DNA from: Deinandra increscens subsp. villosa
Taxonomy: Eukaryota; Streptophyta; Magnoliopsida; Asterales; Asteraceae
Reading direction: 5' to 3'
NCBI GenBank assembly: GCA_039602395.1
Contig: JBCNJP010000006.1
Coordinates: 14,496,952-14,560,951 of the forward strand
DNA: 64,000 bases
Shown: positions 43,351-53,625 of the stretch, piece by piece
Numbering within the stretch: the first letter of the stretch is position 1
Layout: each line of letters starts with the position of its first letter
Notes under the pieces: generated by a model
Seen by the model: only the letters and a program-made list of their open reading frames with translations
Told to the model about the DNA's origin: nothing
Database searches by the model: none
Made by a program: the position numbers and the translations under genes

Positions 43351-43727
43351 TCAGCTGTAGCATTTTTCTTCGATGGCAAGCTCTTCTTTCGAACCAGTGG
43401 TAACTAGAGATATTACCATCACGGTTATACCCATAATAATCAACACCGCCTTCTTCTCAACTGGGTCGTTTACGTACCCTAGCTGTGACCGACTTCTTGG
43501 ACCATTAACCCAAGAATCATCGAGACCGTAACCGAGTTCCACTTTATTTAACCTGCAACACTATCTTTCGATCGAGAACGGACATAAAAATGCTGTGAAG
43601 TACGAGCTACAGTCTCGTTTACTTCATTTTCTGAGTTCTTGCACACAAACATCTTCAAGAACGACCTGTAAACACTCTGAATATTTTGTATAGCTCTCAT
43701 GGTTTTAAAGAGAGAAAGTAGTGCCAT
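43351..43727 (-). other. Gene-like segment, small protein, not recognised
   Basis: On the minus strand an ORF from 43727 (MALLSLFKTMRAIQNIQ) runs 59 codons to TAA at 43548. A second frame (43542-43351) continues with LGYGLDDSWVNGPRS and a hydrophobic helix (AVLIIMGITVMVISLV). A GTTGCAG|GTTAAATAAAG sequence lies between them. It may be one small membrane protein gene broken by a shift or by an unspliced short intron. It sits between the H2 PBS and its word array, so it could be captured host sequence. No family recognised. Confidence 0.3.
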
Positions 43728-44282
43728 GGAATCTTGAAGAAAGTATAGATGCGTGTGGAGAAAGAAAGTGCAGGAAAAGTGAATAAAGTAAAAGAAAAAG
43801 AATTGTGGGACTCAAGAAAAATAAAGTCAAATACTTTAAAGTAAGTTGAGTTAGACACACAATCAGATAAAGTAGGATGGGAAAGGAATAAACACTTTCT
43901 CCAATGAAATCTTGAGATTCACAATTTAAAAAAATTAACATGAATTTAAAAAAAAAATATACGTGGGATATGCAGAAAGTTCATGTTTTGAGTTAGGTTT
44001 AAACAAAACTTGGACAAGTTTATAAACCTATTTGTGTTTAATGGACTAAAGCACAAATACTCAAGAAAATTTCTTCTAACAACTCAAAATAGATATATGA
44101 ACAAATAGGTTTTGACTATTCTATGGAAGAAAAAATCAAAAACCTTTTTCATAGACATTGAAAGATATGGAGGGGAGTTCAAAATTCTTTCAAAAAATAT
44201 ATGCATCTCCATTTGTTTACAAAAACAAGCATATGAACACATAGTTGGGATACCAACCGTGAGGTTGCATTATCTCGACCTT
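43728..44282 (-). other. H2 internal sequence after the PBS; no gene
   Basis: AT-rich, no ORF that I would support. In A and B the word array follows the LTR within 450-650 bp; here it is about 1.1 kb away. Confidence 0.4.
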
Positions 44283-44295
44283 GGCTCTGATGCCA
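44283..44295 (-). other. Primer binding site of H2
   Basis: TGGCATCAGAGCC on the minus strand, one base different from the usual TGGTATCAGAGCC, two bases from the LTR end. Confidence 0.8.
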
Positions 44296-44297
44296 AT

Positions 44298-44938
44298 TGT
44301 AGGATCGTTAATAGTTATGAATAAACTGAAACAAAAACCCTCTACTTGTAAATATAACCCTGCAGAATTAAAGTTATACTTCACTATACTCTAGCAGATT
44401 TAGTTCTCTTGTATTAGGTAGTGTTTGATTTGCATAAGTATAGTAACAACGAAGTAAGAAATACTCAGCACTATTTGCATTAACTCAAAGTTACACTATT
44501 ACAAGGTGATCAAAAACCGTGTGTAAAACTAAGAGCTAACTATGCTAAATATAGTGCAGATGACATCAATGACAGCCATTGATCTCAAACGATCTAATCT
44601 AAACCTTTAATACAAAGTCAAATATAAACTACCAAAAGCATAAACTTCAACAATTGGAATAACTTGCGTGTGATCAGCATCATACTACCTTTGGAGAGCG
44701 GCTTGGGTATATTTAGAAGTAAACGAGAAGATTTTGCAGGATTGGACTTGCTGAAAAGACATCTCAGGAAAAGTCCGGTTGAACTCATTATCTGGTGGAT
44801 AATCGAGTTCACCCTGAATATTCGCTAGTTGACAAAATTGCTTCTTCCGCTTGAACTCCCAGTTCCGCTTCAACTTCAGCCGGAAATTAACAAAACTAAC
44901 TTTTACCCGGAAATCTCCTAAGCGAAATATTCCTTACA
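44298..44938 (-). repeat. H2 5' LTR (same family as element H)
   Basis: 641 bp on the minus strand from TGTAAGGAATATT to CGATCCTACA, the same ends as the LTR at 24444-25108. It adjoins the leader of element C at 44939, so H2 inserted there or a deletion joined them. Confidence 0.88.
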
Positions 44939-45410
44939 GTCCGCAAGGCAATCTTCATCGATTTTATGGTACGCTGAATTTGGTCCGGAAGACAATCTTC
45001 AAACTTGATCCGCCGACGGTTACAACGTACCAGTTGGTACGGTGGTGGTCATTTGGTACGCTCAGTGGTCTGGTCCGCTTCCTGATCCATTGTTTGGTAC
45101 GTTGGAGTGTTGGTCTGCTAGTGGTACATTTAGGAAGACTGGTACGGCTGTTGACATTTTGGTCCGCTGAGATTGTTTTTGGTACGCCGACTGAACAGTG
45201 ACGTTCACTAAAACTGACGTAACTTGAGTTATGTTTAGAGTTACTGAACCCAATACCAGCCAAAACGACCGTCTCCGAGAGATCTACACTTTTACTTGCC
45301 TAACAGCCAGTACCCTCCGGTTTGACCCCCAAAATCCGCTTGGAAGACGTCTGTTTTTTAGTTTGAAGTTTTTGTGTTTGGTATCGTAATTTCAAATGAG
45401 CGATTATTAA
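44939..45410 (+). repeat. Element C leader with GGTACG word array
   Basis: At least seven GGTACG/CGTACC words plus several GGTCCG variants between 44970 and 45195. The same word crowds the C LTR (50447-50515). The 5' LTR and PBS of C are missing. Confidence 0.78.
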
Positions 45411-48400
45411 GTGTTTTTCGTGATTCAAAACACGACGCAAGCTATCATTAACTCTGATAATGAAATAGGAACAATTCAGAAAGTTCCGAAGTTGCTCAGA
45501 CTGGAAGATTATCATAGTTGGGTGAAGCGATTCGGAGCATATGTTGGTGCTAATGATGTTGATTTTTGGTTATCTTACAATAATCAATATGAATATCCAA
45601 TGGGTACAGATGGAATGCCAATTTTGCAACAAGGTCTCACTGGTGAACAAAAGAAGGCATTTCAAGCCGAACAAAAAGCTTACGGAACTTTAACGATGGC
45701 ATTACCTTCAAACTTATTACATCAATTTTCTGCTTATACTTCAGCAAAAGAATTGTGGGATGCAATTCAGAAACGGTGTAAGGGTAATGACTAATTCAAG
45801 AAAAGTAAACAAAAGGTTCTAAAGAAAGAGTTCGACAATTTCAAGCATTATCCAAATGAAAATATTTCAAAGCTTATTACTAGGTTTTCACATTTACTGA
45901 GTGAAATGTCTTTAGTTGGCATCAAAAAGGAAGAAGCTGATTTGAAAGAGAAGTTACTAGAGGCATTACCTGAAAGATGGGAAAACTATGTAATGATGAT
46001 TACTCATGATAAAGAATATGCAGGATTATCATTTAATAATTTGATTGAGCAGATACAAGCAAGAGATATGGAGTTGAATGTGAACAAATCCATGCCTGCT
46101 CAAGTACAGAATCCAGCTGCATATCATGGTGAAAATGAGTCGACCATGAATACTAAAAAGTCAAATATTTTCAGTGAAGGTCCTACTACTGCTTTTCTTG
46201 CTGGAAAATCTGAGAATTATGGTTATTCTCCGGGTTGTACATTTACAAGTCCAAATCCATCACCAAAGCCTACATTGTCTAATAATGCATCTGATGATTT
46301 AGCTTCATTGCTATCTGCATTTATTTCATCATCTAGTGGTTCAATTTTTTGAAATATTAGAGAAGCTGATCTATTTACAAATGACTTAGGTCAGTTGGAT
46401 GATGATCATCTGAATGAGATAGATTTACGTTGGCAATTTGCTATGACAGTTGAAAGATGTAAGAGATTCGTAAAGAAGCATGGTAAACAATCTTTTCTTC
46501 CAGGAGGAAAACTTGGATTGGATAAATCCAAAGTTAAATGTTTCAAATGTTCTAAGATTGGTCATTTTGCTCGTGAATGTACAAATTCAAAAGCATCTGC
46601 ATCATCATCTTTCAACAAACAATACAAATTCACAAGCTTTGATTTCACAAAAGGTTGACGGATATGACTGGGAAAAGGATATTGCAATTATGGACGAAAG
46701 ACATAATCAGAGGGCATTAACTGCAGTTTGCAATTCAGATAGTTCCATTTCTAGATATGATCCTGCTACAGATTTTGTTTACAAAGCTATGGTTTATAAT
46801 GTTGATCTAAAACAGGATGTTCCATTGTATCCTGATGAATCTGCATTTCTAGTCGAAGTTGTACGTAAGGATGTAACTGATTCAGAATCATAAACAAGTT
46901 CATGTGAAACAGTAGTGGAATATGTTACTGCAGATGTTATAAAAGAGCTAAAAGAGAAATGTGAAGCTTGTGTTGTTGCTAATGATAAAGTTGAATCTTT
47001 GATAAAGGATAATGGTTTGATAACTGAAGAATTCAAAGTTGTGAAAGTTGCTTTAGAATGTTCACAACAAAGATGTGTTGATTTACAAAAAGTCAATTCA
47101 GAGTTGGTGAAGGAAAAAGATAAATGGGTTGCTGAATATGAGAAAGAAAAGGCTGCTCATCTTGATGCGGTTCAAGATTTTGAGAATCTATTTGAAAAAG
47201 CTATCATGTCCAACAAAAGTATGAAAAAGCACATGCAATAGTTGTTGAAGCTGCAGATAAAATTTTAGAGCTTCAAGAAGAACTTTCAAAGCTTCGAGAT
47301 GCAAATGTTCAGATTCGTGAGAAGAATGAAATTTTAACAAAAGATGTTGCTTATTTCACTAAGAAGTGGGAGAAGGTTCATGCTGAGTTAATGGAGATAT
47401 GTGATACAAAAAGGCAATTGAAGTCTGAATACAATGATCTATCAGATCAATTTATTGGTACTCAGAAAGAATTGTTCGATGCTCAAGTCAAGATATCTGA
47501 GTTGAAAATTGAGATTCTTGATCTTCAAAAGCAAGTGAAGAATTCAGTTATGTCTCCTACTTTATTGAATTACATTTACAGTCAGGAGAAGAGTGACGAA
47601 AGTGTGAAAGAAGAGGAATTACATTCTGTTCCAGCTCTGGTGGTTATATTAAATCCTCCATCTGTGTCACTTGATCCAAGAGCTGAATTGCAAGATTATT
47701 CTAAATTTGCAACTCCGGCAAAGAAGAAGACAAACAAATCTGAGAAAAAAGGAGAAGAAATTAGGTGAAGCTCCAAAGTTTGTTTCATCTTCAAAAGTTT
47801 TGGAAGACGAAAAGATTTGTGAGAAAGTTGCTTCTGGTTCTTCATCTGCCCATGAAGAAGAAAAAGCTTTGATTCAATATAACAAATTAAGAGCTATTAA
47901 AGCTAAATTTATCAGCTAAGCAAAAGGAAGAAAAGCTCCAGAGTCTTCTTCAAGTTCTTCAAAAGTTCCAGGTTACAAACAAAAAGGCTTGGGTTATATT
48001 GTTAAAGAAGAACCAGTTACGCAACTACAACAAAAGTAGTTGAAGGAGAAGGTTTTAGTTCACAAGAATCAATCACAGCAGAAGAAACAAACAATATTCA
48101 AATCAAAGAATGCTGATTATTATTCTGGAGGGTCTTCTTATAGTTCTGGTTATTCTCCACGAAGTCCACCTCCAAGGTATGATTCCTCTGATGATTTCTT
48201 TGATTCGTTTGGTTTAGACGATATTTTTGGTTATCATGATGTGTTCAGGCAAGACAAGAGAAGTTCAAAGAATTTCTTTGATAACAATAAATTTTTGAAA
48301 CAAATCTGGGTAGCAGTTCTCTTTAAGTTTTTCACTGAAAGAGTTATGTATGTCGTAAACCAGGACATCTTGCTGCTCAATGTCCTATGAATGCGAGCAC

Positions 48401-48659
48401 TCACTCCTATGTGAACAAAACTGCTAAATTTGTGAATGAAAAAGGTCAGATTTTTGATGAATCACAACCGTCAATGTTCAAATCAACCAGTAAGCCATCT
48501 TGGGCAAAGACGCAAGTTGATAATTTTGTGGGTTCATTGAAAAGTTTTTCCTTGCCCATGATATGGAAACCACGAGTTATTTCCATGGCAAACAAAGACC
48601 ATGTTGAAGACACCGGGCGACCCGAGGCTGTTGACTCGGGCCGATCCCAAAACCACTAA
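45411..48659 (+). pseudogene. gag: Element C gag, several stops and frame changes
   Basis: Frame 1 covers 45411-46658 with in-frame stops at 45792 (TAA) and 46350 (TGA). A shift near 46640 leads to 46660-47240 (stop at 46891), and further shifts follow at about 47240, 47760 and 48370. Seen: capsid region with LLRLEDYHSWVKRF and LLEALPERWENYV; an intact knuckle CFKCSKIGHFAREC (46537-46580); a coiled coil starting LKEKCEACVVANDKVESL; an Asp/Phe-rich stretch; and a tail ending DTGRPEAVDSGRSQNH. The order matches B gag. No protease follows. Confidence 0.8.
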
Positions 48660-49318
48660 TGGTTTATCTGGTGTCTGCAGGTTTCTTCAAGAAGACCTAT
48701 CATGTGTGTGTTGCTAGTAGTGAAGAACTTTCATAATTTAGTATTTCAACGTTTTATCTTTCTCAAACAGTCTTTCAAAAGAAATTTTTGATAAACAATG
48801 TGCTTTCAAAACCTAAAATTGAAAGTGTCAATGTTTGGTCGATCAATTTTCTTTCTTTTTCATATTTTTACAAGTGGTAGTTGTACATATGTTTAGGAGG
48901 AGAAAATTGACAAAAGCCAAAAATAGTGTCTTGTTTTTGTTAAAATGAAAGATCCAAAAATAGCGTTTTTCATTTTAGGGGGAGAAAAAGGCAATGCAAA
49001 AGATAAAAAAAATGAAAAAGATCAAAATTGAGAAATTGATCATTGGGAAATGATGGTACAATGGCTGATGTTTCTGACTCATGGATAAACTAGATAAAAA
49101 AGCCATAAGACCATTGTTAGATGTGCTAGATAGGCTCGGCGAATCAGAAAGTATACGTATGTGATATACACTAAATCTGAAGCTTGACCTAGTGGACAAC
49201 ATCTTGATGCATATTTCACGATAATAAGAATAAGATATGTGAAAATAAAATGAGAAGTCACTGTGTATACATGTGTTCATTTTGCAAAGATTTAAACTTG
49301 TTTGATTTTCTTTATTTT
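48660..49318 (+). other. Conserved 3' noncoding region of element C
   Basis: It includes GATCCAAAAATAGCGTTTTT then CATTTTAGGGGGAG (48953-48985) and GGGAAATGATGGTACAATGG (49044-49063), both in the order seen in B. Confidence 0.6.
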
Positions 49319-49558
49319 GTCAAACGATCGGACTTTCTCTGCGTGTCCAGAAGACCGACCTGATTGTTGTTCGTTTGACGTTCTGCTTTATTTTTCTTGG
49401 TGTTTCGTATAACTCATCGAACTTTCTCTGCGTGTACTGGAGTACCGACCTGATTGTTGTTGGGTTATACAATTTCAACTTGTTTTATTTTCTTTTTTTG
49501 TTAAATCCGAGGCCTTATCTGTGTATCGAAAGATCGACCTTAAGGTAGACGATTTAAC
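49319..49558 (+). other. Three-hairpin 3' module of element C
   Basis: Arms: GTCAAACGA/TCGTTTGAC (49319, 49371); GTATAAC/GTTATAC (49407, 49464); GTTAAATC/GATTTAAC (49500, 49551). Cores: GGACTTTCTCTGCGTGT and ACCGACCTGATTGTTGTT. Confidence 0.8.
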
Positions 49559-50180
49559 GTTCTTATTTCTTTTTGCATGGAACACAATTGACGATATCAT
49601 GAATAAAAAATAAATAATTGCTATGTGTTAAATCACAAGTGATTTCACAAAGTGTGATAAGCTAATACATATCTGACTATGTCTGATAGTGTGGGGTACA
49701 CTAGTCAAAGCAAATCTAATCAATACAATAACATATCCAGATGTTATGAGTATGATTCTGCCAGAGTTTAAAGTTGGACAAATTATATCTGCAATCGACA
49801 TGGCTTATGAGCTACAATAATTGAAATCGCAGTGTAGTTCAGCACGTTGTGACCAATACGATCCCAGATAGTGATCTTTCTCAAATCAAAAATAGAGTGT
49901 GATTCAGTATTGCATTTTTGTTTCCATTTTGGAAAAATCCAAAAAGATTTTAGGTGTGTTTTGATCTAAAGTTTTTAAAAGTCAAAAAGATTTTATTTCT
50001 TAATTGTTTTCGATCGATCAACACTTGATACAAAAACAAAGTTTTCAAAATCAATATCTTGGAATCTCAAAATAGAAGTTTTGCACCAAGATTAAATTAA
50101 TTTTGATAATTCAAAAGGAACAACTGCACTTTTGTCTTCTAAAGTTGCAGGTTCTGTGTGTCAAGACTCAAGCATGGTGA

Positions 50181-50364
50181 TAAGGGGGAGTTTGTTGTAT
50201 CTTTCACAAGTGGATCTTGAAGTTCAAAGATTGTTAAAGTTCGATCCAGCCATGCTAGCTCTATTTCTGACAAGATTTCAAGTTAAAGATCGGATGCAGC
50301 AATGTTGAAGATTGAAGACTAGAGATTTAGTTAGAGTAGATACACTACACGTTAAGGGGGAGTT
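50181..50364 (+). other. Two purine tracts before the element C LTR
   Basis: TAAGGGGGAGTTTGTTG at 50181 and TTAAGGGGGAGTTTGTT at 50352. The second abuts the LTR; the first is a duplicate 170 bp upstream, itself followed by TGTTGTATC as if by an older LTR tip. Confidence 0.7.
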
Positions 50365-50713
50365 TGTTAGAGCATATTCCTATGCTACATTGTGTTTCGT
50401 GTATTGTATCTGTGTAATGAGCATGAGAGTGAGTCTTGTTGGCAGCGTACCAGGCTCCATACCAGTTGGTACGGACCAGCGTAATAGATGGTATGCTGGG
50501 TGGTACGCTAGCCAGAGTAAGTCTTCTATAAATAGGTAGCTTGTGTAGAGAGCATTAGAACTTCTGGTCATTCATCTTATATTTTGTGTGTGTTACTGTG
50601 TGTATGCTCTTAAGCTTTATCAATTCAAATCTCATTTGTATTTACGTTTGATCTCGTCTCTATCTCGTTATCACTTGATTAGCAAACGATCTGTCGTTCC
50701 ACGACTTTACACA
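50365..50713 (+). repeat. Element C 3' LTR
   Basis: About 349 bp from TGTTAGAGCATATTCC; the end is at 50711 or 50713. TATAAATAGG at 50528, with GGTACG words directly upstream (50447-50515). Confidence 0.75.
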
Positions 50714-50723
50714 ACGATCAGGC

Positions 50724-51598
50724 TGGTGATGATTTTGAATTCCTTTCTAAGGAAAAGGGTGATGAAGATGAGGAAAGGTTGAAAAGAAAGAAGCTAAGAT
50801 ACCTGAAGATCCTATTGCTAAGGAGGCTAATGAACATAAACAACGTTGGGTATTTGATGAATACATGAAGATATTTCATGCCAACTACGTTTGTCCTCTG
50901 AAGCCAATCAAACAAAGATCATATGTCAAATTCAAGGGTCAAGCTTCAAGTGATATTATCAGTTGGATGTATGCTGATAGTTTGAAGTGCTATGGGATAA
51001 AACGTCAACACGGTATCCAGTACTTCAAATTTGTAAGAGATTTCAGTAGCTTACCGGTTTGGGATGTTCGAGAGCTGACACGAAAACCTTTGTGCAACTA
51101 TGGCACTGACTGGAAAGGTTTTCAGTTCAAAAACCTTATTGAGAAAGAATGCAGGGAAGGATTTCAATTTTTGAATCCTCAAAAACCAAAAAGGCGTCGA
51201 CATCCAACAAAGATTCATAAGAAGACCGGAAGAAGCTAATAATATTGATTTTCAAGAAGAAGCCTGTTGTGATGAAAAAGATTCCATTGATGAAGATGGA
51301 GTTAGATTTAATCAAAGATTTGAGATGGTGGTATTACAATGAGAAGACTGGTGAAGTTGTTAATGTGTTGAAAGATGAGAACAGGGTTGTGAAAGTCTAT
51401 GATCCGATGTGGCTGATAAATCTGTCTAAGGCTGATATTGATGTGTTGTACCATAATCAGATCCTGTTTCATCCTGATTATATGGAGCAGGCGTTGCAGT
51501 TTCAAAGGGTGATAAGGATTTGTTTTGCATTCAATATCTATGCTGGGCACAATCATGAGTTGACATGGACTGGGATGGAGGCTACTGATCAAGAATGA
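50724..51598 (+). pseudogene. Element E ORF3 C-terminal part
   Basis: Two pieces, 50865-51239 and 51245-51598, separated by a stop and frame change, with another change near 50785. The content parallels the end of element A ORF3: LPVWDVRELTRKPL (A: LPRWDLRRLSELPL), then WWYYNEKTGEVV (A: WFYDNQTGEAV), then VYDPMWLINLS. It ends 20 bp before a purine tract. This is the third ORF3 family member in the window and defines a conserved C-terminal domain. Function unknown. Its left part was lost where element C lies. Confidence 0.7.
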
Positions 51599-51621
51599 TG
51601 AAGAATGGTCCAGCATTTGCC

Positions 51622-51632
51622 AAGGGGGAGTT
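51622..51632 (+). other. Polypurine tract of element E
   Basis: AAGGGGGAGTT directly before the LTR. Confidence 0.82.
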
Positions 51633-51981
51633 TGTTGATACATCGTGTGGCAACATGCTGGATCAGACAAAGCTTTTGAAGATTTCAAGAAATCAACCAA
51701 GTGTTGTTGGCCGAACTCTGGCCGAACCCAGGCCGAACCTCGGGTTCGGACCAGCTGAGGACTTCGGACGGCAGTTGTCTATAAATAGGTTGATAGTTTC
51801 ATTTTAAAGAACGAGTTTTGCAATAGTGTGTGTTTTATAAGGTGTAAACAGTTCTGATTCTCTCTGTATTTCATACATGCTATTGAATGAGAGATTGAGC
51901 TTTATATTTACACGTATTGTTGTCGTTTAGCTATCACATTGATGTCGAACTGAACACGATCCGTCCGTTCTAGCGTTTTCA
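51633..51981 (+). repeat. Element E 3' LTR
   Basis: 349 bp, TGTTGATACATC to GCGTTTTCA. CCGAAC/GTTCGG words (51710-51770) directly precede TATAAATAGG (51779). The end resembles that of element B and the solo LTR. Confidence 0.8.
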
Positions 51982-52137
51982 TGAGGTTGCCAAGGGCAAC
52001 TCCCAGATCGCCAGGATCTTAGTGAGGTCGCCAAGGGCAACTCCCAGATCGCCAGGATCTTGGTGAGGTCACCAAGGTCAACTCCCAGATCGCCAGGATC
52101 TTGGTGAGGTCGCCAAGGGCAACTCCCAGATCGCCAA
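51982..52137. repeat. 41-bp minisatellite, about 3.8 copies
   Basis: Copies start at 51982, 52023, 52064 and 52105, each beginning TGAGGT(T/C)G/ACCAAGG. They differ by a few bases. The array starts exactly at the LTR end, so E probably inserted into or beside it (TGAGG would be its duplicated site). A minus-strand ORF through it is an artefact. Confidence 0.9.
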
Positions 52138-53277
52138 GTACAAAATCCAAGTCGCCAAGACCTTTTGAAAATCACTAAGTACACTCATAAAATGTCAATC
52201 ATTATGGAATCACTAAGGGTTGTTTTTATGAAGACACAATTGTTTATTAGCATTAACCAAGTGAAATTGCGCAGAATATGGATCCAGGCTTTCATATCAC
52301 AATAGTAAAGAACAAGGACGATTATCTCAATATATTGATCAACACAAGTTAAGACATTATATATGAAATACAAAACATCAAACACTTGAATGATTAACAT
52401 AAACATCAAGAGTATTGTCCAAGTACAAATACAAGTGGAATGGAAGATTTACAATTTAAGCCCAAACACTAAGGATGCTATGTTTGAGTTGCCACCAACC
52501 CTAGAAAGATCTTACATATAATGTATGTAAAACATGATGCCCACTCAAATTTGCTTCATCTCCACCAACGCATAATGATGTTATACTGTACAATCATCCG
52601 ATGCTAATTTCCACTCTCCTATGTTTTATAGGATAATTTATTACCCAAGTCAAAGAAGGAACAAGTATGCTTGCTAGCTTCAATGTTGACGTTTTGTTAA
52701 TGTTATAAAGAAGGTTTGCATTTTGTTTCACAAAGCAGTTGCTGCCGCAATGGTTTGTGTTTTTCATGTGCCGGCTGGGGACCTGGGTTCTCCATTTTGG
52801 CCAAAACAAATTTTTTTAGTTTCAGAAAAAAAAAATTAAGATTATAAAAAAGATTTGCGTATGGATTCTCAAAGGTTGGGCTGCTGTAATGGTTTGAGTT
52901 TTTCGTTTCCATGCTCAGGAACTGGGTTCAGGGGCGGATTTATGTATGCTTCAGCGGGGGGGGCGAGGCACCCGCTCAGATCTACCATTGTAGTAGGAAA
53001 TTCCAGCTTCTTTTTTGTAGGCCTCTTTTAAAAGATCTTTAGAGGCCCCTTGCTTATCACGAAAGTGAGAGAGGAAGATAGAAAAAAGAATAAAAAAGAA
53101 TGAAAAATTATCTTGAAGAAGTCGGAAGTCGATTTTTCTAAAAGAGGGTTATGCACATTCGGAGAAGAAATGTGGAGAAGAAGATGATTATTAAAATAGA
53201 AAAAGAGAAAGAGAAAATATAAAATTATTTACTTGGGAAAAAGAGTTTCTGACACTCTCTCTCTACTTAAGTTCAAA
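52138..53277. other. Intergenic, no gene seen
   Basis: AT-rich. CAGGGGCGGATTTATG at 52930, with a run of G and a GAGGCCCCTTG stretch, resembles the end of a dispersed plant repeat. I could not delimit an element. Confidence 0.4.
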
Positions 53278-53282
53278 TGAAT
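53278..53282. repeat. Target site duplication of the solo LTR (left)
   Basis: TGAAT here and at 53621-53625. Confidence 0.9.
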
Positions 53283-53620
53283 TGAAAATGCGTGAGCGGT
53301 GGATCATCTACTCGGTCGGATTGAAATCAATTTTAAATGATGAACATGAAAGTAAATACAAAGGCTTTTGTATTAGACCACGGAGAGGTTACACAGAAAA
53401 CACACATAGAAGATTTGCCAAGAAGTTCTAATCTCAATACAAAACAAACTATTTATAGGATGAACATCCTAGACTAAATCACGATCTACCGAACTGAGGT
53501 TCGGACAGAGTTCGTGTGAGTCCGAACTGGTGTTCGCCTAGGGTTCGGCTCACAGCAATCTTGCATCACTTTGTCTTGTATTTGATACATCACATGACGA
53601 CCAGGAACCATGTATCAACA
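53283..53620 (-). mobile_element. Solo LTR of the element B/E family
   Basis: 338 bp starting TGAAAATGCGTGAGC like element B and ending GTATCAACA, with a perfect 5-bp duplication and no internal region. On the minus strand a CTATAAATAG box (53449-53459) has CCGAAC/GTTCGG words upstream (53490-53560). It is the product of LTR-LTR recombination. Confidence 0.92.
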
Positions 53621-53625
53621 TGAAT

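Larger units (their letters stand above)
44939..50713 (+). mobile_element. Element C: gag-only LTR retrotransposon, lacks its 5' LTR
   Basis: Plus-strand counterpart of B: leader with word array, gag without pol, three-hairpin module, purine tracts and 3' LTR. The left side is cut at 44938 by the H2 LTR. The gag has many lesions, so C looks older than B. Confidence 0.82.

Noticed and set aside
44851..45263. ORFs of about 100 codons on both strands at the H2/C junction
   Set aside because: They cross an LTR border and the GGTACG array; no domain.
51927..52184. Trp-rich repetitive ORF on the minus strand
   Set aside because: Product of reading a 41-bp minisatellite.
52930..53080. hAT or SINE end at CAGGGGCGGAT (also 28451)
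   Set aside because: Resembles dispersed plant repeats, but no partner terminus or target duplication was found.
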